NCBI RefSeq assembly: GCF_011516835.1
Contig: NZ_WOTB01000008.1
Coordinates: forward strand, 92,340 to 156,339
DNA: 64,000 nucleotides
Direction: 5' to 3'
DNA from: Acetobacter musti
GTDB taxonomy: Bacteria > Pseudomonadota > Alphaproteobacteria > Acetobacterales > Acetobacteraceae
The position numbers were made by a program, and so were the translations under genes. The notes under the pieces were generated by a model. The model was given only the letters and a program-made list of their open reading frames with translations. It ran no database searches and was not told the DNA's origin. Each line of letters starts with the position of its first letter. Position 1 is the stretch's first letter. This document shows positions 1 through 9,361 of this stretch, in pieces.

Positions 1-453
1 GGCTCCGAGCAGGGAGGTCACGACGGTGACGAGCTTACCGTTATCGTTCAGATGTTTACCGGCCTCCTTGATAAAGAAATAGGCCGCCTTCGTGTTGATG
101 GCGAACATGCTGTCGAACTCATCCTCCGTCGTCTCGAGGATCGGTTTTTTCAGCACTTTGCCCACCGTGTTGATGGCGATATCGGGTTTGCCGACAGCCG
201 CGATCGCGTCCACGAACAGTTTCGTATTCGCGGACGCCGTGGTGAGATCGCCCTGCAGGGCCACGGCCTTTACCCCTTTCTCCGTGAGCGCCGCCACAAC
301 CTTCCCGGCTTCCGCTTTCGTTTCGTCGCCATGATGGTGGATGGCGATCGCTGCGACACCGTTATCGGCAAGATCGTGTGCAATCAATGCGCCGAGATTC
401 TTCGCGCCGCCTGTGATCAGCGCTGTTTTTCCTTTGAGACTATGATCGGCCAT
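1..453 (-). CDS. SDR-family oxidoreductase, N-terminal part (cut by window edge)
   Basis: The first 151 codons read from the ATG at 453 down to the window edge with no stop. The protein opens with a Rossmann nucleotide-binding loop (TGGAKNLG, about residues 15-22), followed by an acidic turn (GDL near residue 69) and NTVG where short-chain dehydrogenases usually have NNAG. These features are typical of NAD(P)-dependent SDR enzymes. The catalytic Ser/Tyr/Lys would lie beyond the window, so substrate and activity cannot be judged. The gene is divergent from a LysR-type regulator at 623, a common arrangement in which the regulator controls the enzyme; that link is inference. Confidence 0.85.
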   Translation of the reverse strand, partial: MADHSLKGKTALITGGAKNLGALIAHDLADNGVAAIAIHHHGDETKAEAGKVVAALTEKGVKAVALQGDLTTASANTKLFVDAIAAVGKPDIAINTVGKVLKKPILETTEDEFDSMFAINTKAAYFFIKEAGKHLNDNGKLVTVVTSLLGA

Positions 454-622
454 GTCTGCTTCCCTCCGGGTTCCGGGCGGCATCCGGCCACCCTTTGATC
501 CTGCCACATTATCGTTCGTTATTTGCCAATAAATCCGCTATTGTCAGACAACACCTGTCAGATTTTACGAACAGTCCGACAGGAGCGCCGCTGAACAGAG
601 CCATCACTGACAGGAACGCAGC
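454..622. promoter_or_regulatory. divergent promoter region between SDR gene and LysR gene
   Basis: This 169-bp gap separates two divergent genes. It holds the direct repeat TGTCAGA (542-548 and 556-562) and a separated inverted pair, CCTGTCAG at 554-561 and CTGACAGG at 607-614. Such symmetry suits a LysR-type operator for autoregulation and control of the SDR gene. No -10/-35 pair is clear enough to report. The operator role is inferred from position. Confidence 0.4.
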
Positions 623-1534
623 GTGGACCGTATCGATCTGTTCCGGATTTTCGTTCGTGTCGTTGACACCGCCAGTTTCTCGCGTGCCGCTGCCTCGCTG
701 AGCATGCCGCGATCCTCGGTTTCCACCGCCGTGCAGGAGCTGGAATCCCGCCTCGGCACGCGCCTGCTGGCCCGCACCACCCGGTCCGTCGCGCCGACGC
801 CGGACGGACGGGCGTTCTACGATCACGCCAGCCGTCTGATCGCCGATATCGAGGAAGCGGAATCTCTCTTCCGGCGGGATCGTGCGTCGCCTCGCGGAAC
901 GTTGCGTGTCGATATGCCTGGCCGTATCGGCAGGCTGATCGTGGCCCCGGCACTGCCGGAGTTTCTGTCGCGCTATCCGGAAATCGATATTGAACTCGGC
1001 GTGACCGACCGCGCGGTAAATCTTATCGAGGATGGCGTGGACTGCGTTGTCCGTGTCGGGCCACTCCCGGATTCCAGTCTGATCGCGCGAAAGATCGGCA
1101 TGCTGGAGCTGATCAGTGTCGCCAGCCCCGCTTATCTCGCGGAATATGGGACACCGGCCTCACCCGAAGATCTGGCCCGGCATCTGGCGGTTCGCTACGC
1201 TTCCCCGTCCACTGGTCGCGTGGAGGAGTGGGAATGGGTGGAAGGCGGGCAGCTCCATACGCTGCCTGTGTCCGGCCGCGTGACGGTCACCAGCGCGGAA
1301 GCCCTGATTGCCTGCGCCCTCGCCGGAACGGGGCTGATCCAGATTCCCGCCTATGATGTGAGGCCGCATCTCGATGCCGGCACGCTGATCCGGATTCTTC
1401 CGGCTTACCGTGCCGAACCGCTGCCGATCACGCTGCTTTACCCGCACCGCCGCCATCTTTCCGCGCGTCTCCAGGTTTTCGCGGACTGGCTCGTGGACCT
1501 TCTCGTCGCGGCGACATCGGCACGTCCGTTATGA
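623..1534 (+). CDS. LysR-family transcriptional regulator
   Basis: A 303-residue protein with the standard LysR layout: an N-terminal winged helix-turn-helix (about residues 1-60, with the SFSRAAASLSMPRSSVS recognition region) and a periplasmic-binding-protein-like effector domain (about 90-295). It starts at GTG 623 with MDRIDLFRIF, the usual beginning of this subfamily. Size matches the family norm of about 300. The effector is unknown. Its divergent neighbour, an SDR oxidoreductase, is the likeliest target. Confidence 0.92.
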   Translation: MDRIDLFRIFVRVVDTASFSRAAASLSMPRSSVSTAVQELESRLGTRLLARTTRSVAPTPDGRAFYDHASRLIADIEEAESLFRRDRASPRGTLRVDMPGRIGRLIVAPALPEFLSRYPEIDIELGVTDRAVNLIEDGVDCVVRVGPLPDSSLIARKIGMLELISVASPAYLAEYGTPASPEDLARHLAVRYASPSTGRVEEWEWVEGGQLHTLPVSGRVTVTSAEALIACALAGTGLIQIPAYDVRPHLDAGTLIRILPAYRAEPLPITLLYPHRRHLSARLQVFADWLVDLLVAATSARPL

Positions 1535-1888
1535 CTGATGGAGCGGGGTGCCGGGAGAGAGGCTGTTTCAAACGTCTGTTTATAAAATTCCCTTTAATTT
1601 ACAGAGATGTTTCTGATGAAGCTTTGTTTGGACAGTTTCGGGGAATACCGCCTTTTTGAAAAAAGGCGGTGCCAAAAACTTTTATTGTTTTTAAAGAGTT
1701 GTCGGGAGATGCTCTTTGAGTCCGGGTGAGGCGGACAGAAGGCCGGAAGCTAAAAAAAACATAACGCTTTCAGTTTGTTATGAAATTTTGTGCTTTCAGG
1801 GCTTTTGAAACAGTTTCAGGAAGCGCGCTTCCTGAAACCGCCCGTCACGTCTCCATAAGGACACGAATAAGACCCTGCTCCCGGCATT
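1535..1888. other. intergenic region with a short AT/GC palindrome
   Basis: There is no gene in this 354-bp gap. A perfect inverted repeat at 1647-1670 (ACCGCC plus T-run, then A-run plus GGCGGT) is followed by GCCAAAAACTTTT. From memory, similar hairpins followed by an AAAACTTTT-like tail recur between genes in acetic acid bacteria. It could serve as a terminator for the upstream LysR gene, since its T-run faces the right way. The rest shows no recognisable structure. Confidence 0.45.
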
Positions 1889-2788
1889 ATGATGCGGACC
1901 GTGCGGCTATCCGGCGATATGATTTCCGCCATCGCTGTCAGATCTGAGAGGTTTCCAGGCACCGTGCTTCTGAATGTGATTGAACGTGGCCCGGAAGGGT
2001 CCGCCAGTGGCCGTCCTCCCGTTGTGTTTTTGCACGGTCTGTTCGGACGAGGGCGTAATTTTGGATTTTTCCAGCGCAGCCTTTCCGCCACATACCGCAC
2101 GCTCGCCCTGGATCTGCGCAATCACGGCGACAGCCCGCATGGGCCGATGGATTATCCGACACTCGCCGCCGATGTTCGCGAAACGCTCGCCGCTCACAAC
2201 GCCCTGCCCGCTATCGTAATCGGCCATTCGATGGGCGGCAAAACGGCGATGATGCTCGCTCTTACCGCTCCCGCGGATGTTGTGGCCCTCATGGTCGCCG
2301 ATATCGCTCCGGGAGAAGGCGGCCTCGCGCATACCCAGGACATTGCCCAGGGCCTCGTGGCCCTGCCGATGCCCGCGTCTCTCGATCTGTCAGGCGCGGC
2401 CGCCTGGATGGCGCCTGTCGTCAGAGACAAGGCCGTGCGCGACCTTATGATTCAGAATCTGCAGCTTGGAGAGCATCCGCGCTGGCGGATCGGCCTGCGG
2501 GAAATCCGCGATGCGCTGGACACGATTGTCGGCTGGCCGGCACTTCCGCAGGGCACGCATTATGATGGTCCGACCCTCTTCGTCGCCGGCGGTGAGTCCC
2601 GTTACATCCAGCCGGAAAACTATCCTGAAATGCGCCGGCTTTTCCCGCATTACCGGCTTGAAGTGATACCGGGCGCCGGCCACTGGCTGCATGCGCAGAA
2701 ACCGAAAGAGTTCCTTGCTATTACGGAACAGTTTGTAAGCAGTGTTCAGGATCGTACGAGCCCGTCTCAGGTTCAAACTCAGGACTGA
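1889..2788 (+). CDS. alpha/beta-fold hydrolase (YbfF/ABHD11-like esterase)
   Basis: A 299-residue alpha/beta hydrolase. Visible landmarks are the oxyanion-hole HG at residues 49-50, the nucleophile elbow GHSMGG with Ser114, and a C-terminal GAGHW with His265, which would complete the triad. The stretch LDLRNHGDSPH after the second strand is typical of the YbfF/ABHD11 esterase branch. No signal peptide, so probably cytoplasmic. ATGs at 1889, 1892 and 1919 are all possible starts; conserved sequence begins after residue 20. The true substrate is unknown. It converges on the transporter gene ending at 2977. Confidence 0.85.
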   Translation: MMRTVRLSGDMISAIAVRSERFPGTVLLNVIERGPEGSASGRPPVVFLHGLFGRGRNFGFFQRSLSATYRTLALDLRNHGDSPHGPMDYPTLAADVRETLAAHNALPAIVIGHSMGGKTAMMLALTAPADVVALMVADIAPGEGGLAHTQDIAQGLVALPMPASLDLSGAAAWMAPVVRDKAVRDLMIQNLQLGEHPRWRIGLREIRDALDTIVGWPALPQGTHYDGPTLFVAGGESRYIQPENYPEMRRLFPHYRLEVIPGAGHWLHAQKPKEFLAITEQFVSSVQDRTSPSQVQTQD

Positions 2789-2976
2789 TAGCCGGAATAT
2801 GCCGGTTGCGGCGAGCTCGATGGCCGGGAAGGCAGTCAGGCGGCGCAGGTCATCCCCTGAATCCTTACCGATGTAAAACGTGCTTTGCACTCAGGCTGTC
2901 TCATCAGATCTGGCACAGGCATCTGGCGGCCGCTTTACCGTTCCGGTGGTCTGTACAACGGCCCAGCTATTCGCCA

Positions 2977-4368
2977 TCATTTCAGTTTACGGATGGTGTC
3001 GGGCTGTTCTGTCGCCGCAAGGATCGCGCTTTCTATACGGTTGCTGAGTAAACGGCCGAAACAGAGCAGCAAAACAAATCCTGTTGCTGCGACACCGGTG
3101 TTGAGCAGCCAGAAGCGGGCCGGACCCAGGGGCTCGTACAGGGTGCCCAGCCATCCCTTGCACAGATTGGCGACGAAATAGCTCATATAGGCGACGCCCA
3201 TGGCAGTTGAACGAAGCCTGAGCGGGGAGGCCCGTGAGACCAGCGCCAGGGTGGGTGGCCAGTAGAAATTCAGCGCGACGCCGAAGCCTGCGATGGCTGC
3301 CAGCGGGATGAGTGGGCTGACGAGCGCGGAGCCCGCCGTGACGTCGCCCAGACACAGCAGCAGCGAACAGGCCGTGGCGAGGCCTGCGCCGGTCCGGATC
3401 TTGCCGACTGCGTCCGGCTCCCTGCCCTGCGCCGCCTGCCACCGCCAGAAGGCGAGCAGCGGCGGGACGGACAGCACGCTGATCAGCGCGTCGACCGAGT
3501 TGAACCATGGCGCCGGGATGTGGCCGAACGGGGTCGTGAGTCTCACCCGTTCGCTGATCCAGATCTGGCCAGCCGCGAAGCACTGATAATAGGCGATGGT
3601 CTGAAAGATGGTGATCAGCACGACCGGCACCAGCGCCCGCAACGCGGCGCGCGACGCCGGCGACACGGGCGGGAGGGTGGTGCGATTGCGGCGCACCGGC
3701 GGATCGGCAGGGAAATACCGGAAACCGGCGAGGTAGCAGCCGATGCTCAGCAGCATGAGGGCGCCCGACAGAGCAAAGCCGGCGTGCCATCCGTAAAACT
3801 GCGCCAGCGCGCCGCAGACAAGCGGGCCGAGCGTCGCGCCGACATTGATGCCGGTGTAGAAGATGACATAGCCGCGGGTGCGTCGTTCCTCGTCCTCAGG
3901 CGGGTAGAGGGTGCCGACCTGGGCGGAGATATTGCCTTTGAGGCAGCCGGTACCGCAGACCAGTAGCAGAAGAGCGATCAGGAAACTGGTGTCGAACGCC
4001 ATGGCGAAGTGTCCTGCCGCCAGCAGCAGTCCGCCCAGCAGGACGGTGCGCCGGACGCCCAGCACGTGATCGGCGAGAAGACCACCCAGCACAGGAGTGA
4101 AATAGACGAAGGCGGTGTAAAGCCCGAAGATCTGCGCGGCGAGCGCCCTGGGCGTCAGCGGTCCGGTCAGCAGTTCCAGCGCCGCGCGCATGCCGTGCAT
4201 GCCGGTCACGGCATCGATGTTTCCGGGAAGGAGTATGCGTCTGACCATGTAGAGCATGACGAGCGAGGTCATGCCGTAATAGCTGAATCTCTCCCATGCT
4301 TCCGTCAGGAACAGATAGCGAAGTCCGCGTGGGTGGGTCTGAATGGCTGACACGCTGACTCTGACCAT
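2977..4368 (-). CDS. POT/PTR-family proton-coupled peptide transporter
   Basis: A 463-residue polytopic membrane protein. The first transmembrane segment carries the POT signature ExxER (Glu23, Glu26, Arg27 in EAWERFSYYG), which in this family couples proton flow to di/tripeptide uptake. A second family signature, FYTGINVGATLGP, follows around residue 170. About 12-14 hydrophobic segments are present, as expected for the inner membrane. It is monocistronic and lies downstream of rpsI on the same strand, separated by a strong terminator. Exact substrate (peptide or other) is inferred from the family. Confidence 0.88.
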   Translation of the reverse strand: MVRVSVSAIQTHPRGLRYLFLTEAWERFSYYGMTSLVMLYMVRRILLPGNIDAVTGMHGMRAALELLTGPLTPRALAAQIFGLYTAFVYFTPVLGGLLADHVLGVRRTVLLGGLLLAAGHFAMAFDTSFLIALLLLVCGTGCLKGNISAQVGTLYPPEDEERRTRGYVIFYTGINVGATLGPLVCGALAQFYGWHAGFALSGALMLLSIGCYLAGFRYFPADPPVRRNRTTLPPVSPASRAALRALVPVVLITIFQTIAYYQCFAAGQIWISERVRLTTPFGHIPAPWFNSVDALISVLSVPPLLAFWRWQAAQGREPDAVGKIRTGAGLATACSLLLCLGDVTAGSALVSPLIPLAAIAGFGVALNFYWPPTLALVSRASPLRLRSTAMGVAYMSYFVANLCKGWLGTLYEPLGPARFWLLNTGVAATGFVLLLCFGRLLSNRIESAILAATEQPDTIRKLK

Positions 4369-4520
4369 GAGGCTCCTGTCGGGCAGATGTTCTGGTTACA
4401 GAACGTCTGATGCGCCGCAGCAGGCTTCGGGTAAAGATGCGTCTTCCTGCCGGCCGGCCGTTTCGGAATGTTAAGGTGGTTTGCTTCCGGAAAAGCAGCC
4501 GTCTCCGCGCAGGATATGAT

Positions 4521-4563
4521 CGCAAAAAAAGCCACCGGCCCGGAGGCTGGCGGCTTTTTTGCA
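4521..4563 (-). terminator. rho-independent terminator after rpsI
   Basis: A GC-rich hairpin is flanked by GCAAAAAAA on one side and GGCTTTTTTGC on the other, so it can end transcription in both directions. It lies 35 bp after the rpsI stop on the minus strand. Confidence 0.85.
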
Positions 4564-4597
4564 AAACCCGGCTCTGGAGGGAGCAGGCGTTCCGGAC

Positions 4598-5089
4598 TCA
4601 GCGCTTGCTGAACTGGAACGAACGACGGGCCTTGGCCTTACCGTATTTCTTACGCTCGACCTGACGGGAGTCACGGGTCAGGAACCCGGCTGCCTTCAGG
4701 ATGCTGCGCAGGCCCGGCTCGTAATGCGTCAGCGCGCGGCTGATGCCGTGACGAACCGCACCGGCCTGACCGGACAGACCGCCGCCCGTCACCGTGCAGA
4801 CGACGTCGAACTGGTTGTAGCGGTCAGCCACGAGGAAAGGCTGGGTCAGCAGCATGCGCAGAACCGGGCGGGCGAAATAGGTGCCGACCGGACGGCCGTT
4901 CACGCTGATGTCGCCTTTGCCGGGCTTGATCCACACGCGGGCGACCGATTCCTTACGACGGCCTGTCGCATAGGAGCGGCCCTGCGCGTCGCGCTTTACT
5001 TCATAGACAGGCGCTTCCGGAGCCAGAGTCGCCGGGGCGACGTCTTTCAGGTCAGCCAGTGTGCCTGTGCGTTCCAGGGTTTCAGACAT
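4598..5089 (-). CDS. rpsI: 30S ribosomal protein S9
   Basis: A 163-residue protein whose conserved S9 body starts near residue 40 with [14 protein letters not shown] and ends with the very basic tail [17 protein letters not shown] that reaches the ribosomal P site. The roughly 35-residue N-terminal extension is common in alphaproteobacteria. It follows rplM by 5 bp, the near-universal rplM-rpsI pair, and is closed by the terminator at 4521-4563. Confidence 0.98.
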   Translation of the reverse strand: MSETLERTGTLADLKDVAPATLAPEAPVYEVKRDAQGRSYATGRRKESVARVWIKPGKGDISVNGRPVGTYFARPVLRMLLTQPFLVADRYNQFDVVCTVTGGGLSGQAGAVRHGISRALTHYEPGLRSILKAAGFLTRDSRQVERKKYGKAKARRSFQFSKR

Positions 5090-5094
5090 GGTTA

Positions 5095-5574
5095 TCAGAC
5101 CCCACTCTTCGCGATGGCGGTGTTTTTACGGTTCATGGCCGCGACATCCAGTTTCACCGGAGCCTGCCCGTCATGCGGGTGAGCCGGGCCGGCATAGACA
5201 TGCAGGTTACGCATCTGGGCGCGCTGCAGCGGGCCGCGCGTGATCATACGCTCGACAGCCTTCTCGACCACTTCGCCCGGGTTCTTGCCCGTGAGGCGCT
5301 GGGTGATCGTGCGCTCCTTGATGCCGCCCGGATAGCCGGTGTGGTAATGGAACAGCTTCTGGCCGACCTTGTTGCCGGTCAGCTTGATCTTCTCCGCGTT
5401 GACGACGACGACGTGGTCGCCGCAATCGACATGCGGAGTAAACTGCGGCTTGTGCTTGCCGCGGAGGCGCTGGGCGATGATGGTGGCGAGGCGGCCAAGA
5501 ACGATGCCTTCGGCGTCGATCAGGATCCAGTTCTTCGTCACCTCCGCCGGTTTAAGCGAGAGCGTGGTCTTCAT
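5095..5574 (-). CDS. rplM: 50S ribosomal protein L13
   Basis: A 159-residue L13. The typical N-terminal region ([16 protein letters not shown], about residues 7-22), the LGRLAT motif and the central [16 protein letters not shown] are all present. First gene of the rplM-rpsI operon. The start at 5574 is supported by alignment with the usual MKTTLSLKP beginning. A promoter-like sequence lies about 45 bp upstream. Confidence 0.98.
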   Translation of the reverse strand: MKTTLSLKPAEVTKNWILIDAEGIVLGRLATIIAQRLRGKHKPQFTPHVDCGDHVVVVNAEKIKLTGNKVGQKLFHYHTGYPGGIKERTITQRLTGKNPGEVVEKAVERMITRGPLQRAQMRNLHVYAGPAHPHDGQAPVKLDVAAMNRKNTAIAKSGV

Positions 5575-5618
5575 TTCTCTTCAGTCCGTCCAGAAATCTT
5601 GAGCGGTTTGGGTGGCGC

Positions 5619-5647
5619 CTTATGCTCATCCGGGTGAGGAACGTCAA
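5619..5647 (-). promoter_or_regulatory. probable sigma-70-type promoter of rplM-rpsI
   Basis: Read on the minus strand, TTGACG (-35) is followed after 17 bases by CATAAG (-10), ending about 45 bp before the rplM start. The -35 is near consensus and the -10 is weaker. Confidence 0.55.
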
Positions 5648-5711
5648 GCGCAATCGCACCTTAAACACGGGGTTCTGACGTTTTTTGCCATTTTTTCTGT
5701 CGTTTTTGCTA

Positions 5712-5727
5712 CGGTAACATATTACCG
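5712..5727. promoter_or_regulatory. perfect CGGTAA-CATA-TTACCG palindrome
   Basis: A perfect 6-bp inverted repeat with a 4-bp centre lies between the divergent rplM operon and the gene at 5908. Its symmetry and position suggest a protein-binding site. No binding protein can be named. Confidence 0.3.
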
Positions 5728-5907
5728 CAATTTTTCGCCGTGCGGAAATGCCTCTCCCGGCGCTCGGCGAAACGCCTGAAAAACACAGGGAAAAATTGCG
5801 CCGCATATGGGCACCGCATTCTGGCGCCTTACACTGGCATGGTGCTCCTCCGCCCTGTTCCTGTTAGGAAAGACGGACGATCACCGATCCGAGAGACCCG
5901 CACCCAT

Positions 5908-7542
5908 ATGACCAGCCGCAAAGTCCTGAACACCAGACTCCTGATCACCGCCCTTCTGTCAGCCACGGCCCTTATTGGTCTCGGAGGAGCCGGCTGGGTC
6001 TGGATGCACAGGAAAGCGGATGACGAACTGACGGCGCAGCTCACACAGCTGCGCAGCCAGCTGCCGCCAGGCACGGAATTCACCTGGCGCCGCGCCGTCG
6101 CTATGCCGGTCAGTCATGGTGCGCGGCTGATGGATGTGACGCTTAAGCAGCCGATGGGCACCATCACGGCGGCGGCCCTGGAACTCGTCGGCGCCCATCA
6201 GAAAGCCGCAGCGGCGGATCATCCGGGCAGGCCTCTGCTTCAGTTCGATCACGTGCTTGCCCATACGCTGCATGTGAACGTCGCGTCAGGCGACGTCGAT
6301 ATCCGGCGTCTGGCTCTGGATGGCCTCACCCTGCCCGGCGATTCCAGCCAGACCGCCGCTCTGGCGATTGATCACGGGGAACTCGCCGGTCTCTCTGCTC
6401 ATGCGCCACAGATGCAGATTACCCTCACGGCCGGTTCCGCGACGCTGGATCAGTACGGGATCGGCCGCCCTTCCCGGCTGGTCGTGCAGCAGTTCGCTCT
6501 GAAAGGCGACGCCCACCCGGCCCGCACCGTCGCCGCCGACCGCTTCTCTCTGGATGGCAGTGACCTCGCTTCCCGCATCCTCGGGCGTCTGCATGGCGAA
6601 GCCGTACCCGAGCGGGACGGCACGGAGAATATCCGGCTCGATAAATTCTCGCTCAGCGGTGTGGTCGGCAATCCCGGCAGCCCGGTCGTTCCCATTTTCG
6701 GCATCGAGCGCCTGACGAGCTTCAGCAACATCTCGGATCAGAAAAGCCAGCTTGCCGTCAGCCTCACGCATTTCCGCATCTGGCCCTCCGGCCCGCAGCT
6801 GCAGATCCTCCAGACGCTGGGCTACAGCCGGTTCGATTCCTCCGTCGTGCTGACCGGTCTGATGGATCGCAGCGCCGGAGCCATGCATGTGTCGCAGTTC
6901 GACCTCAACGCTCCGGGGTTTGGTCGTCTCGATCTGTCCGGCGATCTGGTCAATGTTCCGGGCTCGACTGAAGACGTGCTGACCGGAAGCACGCCGCCCC
7001 CGAACGTCACCCATCTGGATATCACTTGGCGGGACGGCGGTCTCGTCGGTCGCATCCTGAAGAACTCGGCTATCGCCCAGGGCGTCGATCCGGACGCCTA
7101 TGTCCCGCTCCTGCAGCGCTCTTTCGCGCCACCGGGCACGCCGCCGGACAGCGTCGGCGCCCAGCTCGGCAATTATATCGTCAGTCCGGATTCCGGCCCG
7201 CTCATAGCCACGATCGCTCCTCCGCAGCCCATGCCGCTGCCGGCGGTCATTTCGCTTCTGTCGATGGCGACCCGCCAGGGCTTCGCCGGAGTGATCGGTC
7301 TGACCCTGCGCGCGCCGGGGGCGGCCGCCGGAACACCGGGGCCCGCGCCTGATCCCGACATGACGACGGACGAGCCGGTCGATCCTGATATCCTCAAAGC
7401 GCCGCCGCCGAACCAGCCTCTGCCCGGCGCGTCTCCCGCGCAGCCTTCCGCTCCTGCGCCTGACAAACCTTCCGCCGCGCCGGTTCCGGCGCCCGTTCCG
7501 ACGCCTGCTCCGTCACAGGCCCCAGGCCCTTCGCACCCGTGA
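5908..7542 (+). CDS. unknown envelope protein with signal anchor and proline-rich tail
   Basis: I do not recognise the family. Starting at ATG 5908 gives 544 residues with an N-terminal basic stretch and one hydrophobic segment (about 10-30), suggesting a periplasmic protein held by a signal anchor. The middle is rich in beta-like LDGL/LTG repeats, loosely reminiscent of periplasmic AsmA/DUF2125-type proteins, but I cannot claim homology. The last 65 residues are almost only Pro, Ala and Ser. An in-frame ATG at 5740 would add 56 basic residues that look non-coding, so 5908 is preferred. It overlaps the next gene at GTGA, implying coupled translation. Confidence 0.7.
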   Translation: MTSRKVLNTRLLITALLSATALIGLGGAGWVWMHRKADDELTAQLTQLRSQLPPGTEFTWRRAVAMPVSHGARLMDVTLKQPMGTITAAALELVGAHQKAAAADHPGRPLLQFDHVLAHTLHVNVASGDVDIRRLALDGLTLPGDSSQTAALAIDHGELAGLSAHAPQMQITLTAGSATLDQYGIGRPSRLVVQQFALKGDAHPARTVAADRFSLDGSDLASRILGRLHGEAVPERDGTENIRLDKFSLSGVVGNPGSPVVPIFGIERLTSFSNISDQKSQLAVSLTHFRIWPSGPQLQILQTLGYSRFDSSVVLTGLMDRSAGAMHVSQFDLNAPGFGRLDLSGDLVNVPGSTEDVLTGSTPPPNVTHLDITWRDGGLVGRILKNSAIAQGVDPDAYVPLLQRSFAPPGTPPDSVGAQLGNYIVSPDSGPLIATIAPPQPMPLPAVISLLSMATRQGFAGVIGLTLRAPGAAAGTPGPAPDPDMTTDEPVDPDILKAPPPNQPLPGASPAQPSAPAPDKPSAAPVPAPVPTPAPSQAPGPSHP

Positions 7543-8492
7543 CAGCGACCGTTCATGTCATCGGCGCCGGCGGACGGTCGGGCGCGGCGCTCTGCCGCGC
7601 TCTGCTGGCCAGCGGCAGGAATGTCGTGCCCGTCATCCGCGATCGCGACCGTTACCAGGCGGGTCTCACCCGGGCGGGTCTTTCCCCGGCCGGTCTTATC
7701 TCTGATGGTCTTGCATCTGGCGGGCAGGCACCGGAAAACGGTGTTCTCGCCGAACCACGTCTCGCGGACCTTGCGGGGCCGGTGTCCGGGCTGCGCGGCG
7801 CACTTGAGGACGCCTCGGTCGTCGTCTGCACGACTCATGCGCGCAATATTCCCGCAGTGCTGGTCGCGGCTCCGGCCCGTGCGACCCTGATCGCGCTGGG
7901 CAGCACCCGCAAATTCACCCGCTGGCCGGACGCGCATGGAAACGGCGTGCTTCAGGGCGAACACGCTTTGCTGACATCGGGGCGCAACGGCGTCATCCTG
8001 CATCCGACGATGATTTACGGCGCTGAGGGCGAAAACAATGTCCGGCGCCTTGCCGCGCTCCTGCGCCGGCTGCCGGTTGTTCCCCTGCCCGGCGGGGGTC
8101 GCGCGCTCGTCCAGCCGATCCATCAGAGCGACGTGACAGCCAGCCTTCTTGCCGCGATCGGCAAACCATGGGACGGCCCGCACAGCCTCGTCATCGCCGG
8201 CGCTGCCCCCGTCGCCTACCGGGATTTCGTGCATCTGGTTGCACGGGCCGCCGGTCTTGCGATCCGTCCCGTCATGTCCGTTCCTGTCGCGCCGCTGATC
8301 GCGGCAGCCACGCTCACCCGGGTCATTCCCGGTCTGCCCGATATCGGTCCGGCGGAAATTCGCCGGCTGCTGGAGGACAAGGCGTTCAGCATCACTCCGA
8401 TGGTGGACACTCTCGGTGTGATGCCGATTTCTCTGGAAGCGGGGCTGATGCGGCTGTTTCGGGGAAATGCCTCCGAGCAGAAGGGGCGTTAA
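7539..8492 (+). CDS. NAD(P)-binding epimerase/dehydratase-like protein
   Basis: A 317-residue protein starting at GTG 7539, inside the stop region of the upstream gene. The N-terminus VHVIGAGGRSGAAL is a Rossmann dinucleotide-binding loop, and HPTMIYGAEGENN near residue 153 matches the atypical SDR/NmrA-like or NDUFA9-like group. The C-terminal half has PLPGGGRALVQPIHQSDV, typical of these proteins. Residues 40-65 hold an odd low-complexity insertion with four AGL/DGL-type repeats. The reaction is unknown. Coupling with the envelope protein before it suggests shared expression. Confidence 0.8.
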   Translation: MTATVHVIGAGGRSGAALCRALLASGRNVVPVIRDRDRYQAGLTRAGLSPAGLISDGLASGGQAPENGVLAEPRLADLAGPVSGLRGALEDASVVVCTTHARNIPAVLVAAPARATLIALGSTRKFTRWPDAHGNGVLQGEHALLTSGRNGVILHPTMIYGAEGENNVRRLAALLRRLPVVPLPGGGRALVQPIHQSDVTASLLAAIGKPWDGPHSLVIAGAAPVAYRDFVHLVARAAGLAIRPVMSVPVAPLIAAATLTRVIPGLPDIGPAEIRRLLEDKAFSITPMVDTLGVMPISLEAGLMRLFRGNASEQKGR

Positions 8493-8608
8493 GCGGATTT
8501 TTCGGAAAGACGCGGGGTGCGTTCCGGGGAATCCGGATGGCGAAATGCTCTGGATATTTCTGATGATTTACTTAGTTTTTTATCCAGAGGCATCTATCGG
8601 GCCGCCTG

Positions 8609-9361
8609 TTATGCTTTTTGCCCCAGCACCCCGGCCAGTGGTGCAAGATAACTCGCCAGCCTGATCCGCACCGGCATCAGATAGACATTTCCGCCCTCTT
8701 CACGGATCTCGCGGACAGCCCGCTCGGCGAACGCGATATTGGCGTCCAGGGTCGGCTCAAAATCACGTGGAAAAACGATGTGATTGGTCGTCTCCCAGTA
8801 CGAACGTGACTTCGGGCCGATCACCGGCGAGAACCCCCAGAAAACTGTCTCGTCCCGAAGCCAGTCCCGGCAGAGATCCAGCATCCGGCTGTCGAAGACG
8901 GGCTGCGTGAAAAATCCGCAGGCTCCCGCATCCTTCTTTCGCGCCACGTCTTCAAGCTCCCTGTAGGGCGCCCGACGATAGGGATCGAAAGCCGCATAAA
9001 CAGCGAGATGCGGTGCTTCCCGCCGATAGCGCCGGATCACACTTTCCGACGTGTTTGGCCAGGTGCGGTGTCCCAGATCCGCCGGGGGGTCGCCCTGAAT
9101 CACGAGAATTTCGGTCAGTCCCGGCACATCGAGACCCGGAAGCGGTCCGTTCGGGTCAATATCGATGGCGCGGATATGCGGAACGACGGAACTGAACTGA
9201 CCGGCGACCATTCGCGCGGCCTCCCAGCTGCGCAGATCGAAACGTATAATATCAGGGATATTGATCATGCTGACGGCGGGCAGGCAGTCACGCAGTTCGG
9301 CGGCCTCGCGCCGGATCGTCTCCTCGTCACGGGCGACGAGTTCTACGGAAACACGGCTCAT
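8609..9361 (-). CDS. MetF-like methylenetetrahydrofolate reductase family protein
   Basis: About 250 residues. The pattern of strands (SVELVARDEE, IPDIIRFD, HIRAIDID, ILVIQGDPP, YAAFDPYR, GACGFFTQPVFD, FWGFSPVIGP) follows the TIM-barrel order of methylenetetrahydrofolate reductase, including the QGDPP loop and FFTQ motif near the FAD site. It is shorter than E. coli MetF (about 296), so it may be a divergent paralogue rather than the housekeeping enzyme. ATG 9361 is chosen; a GTG at 9373 would add four residues. No methionine-synthesis gene lies nearby. Confidence 0.72.
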   Translation of the reverse strand: MSRVSVELVARDEETIRREAAELRDCLPAVSMINIPDIIRFDLRSWEAARMVAGQFSSVVPHIRAIDIDPNGPLPGLDVPGLTEILVIQGDPPADLGHRTWPNTSESVIRRYRREAPHLAVYAAFDPYRRAPYRELEDVARKKDAGACGFFTQPVFDSRMLDLCRDWLRDETVFWGFSPVIGPKSRSYWETTNHIVFPRDFEPTLDANIAFAERAVREIREEGGNVYLMPVRIRLASYLAPLAGVLGQKA

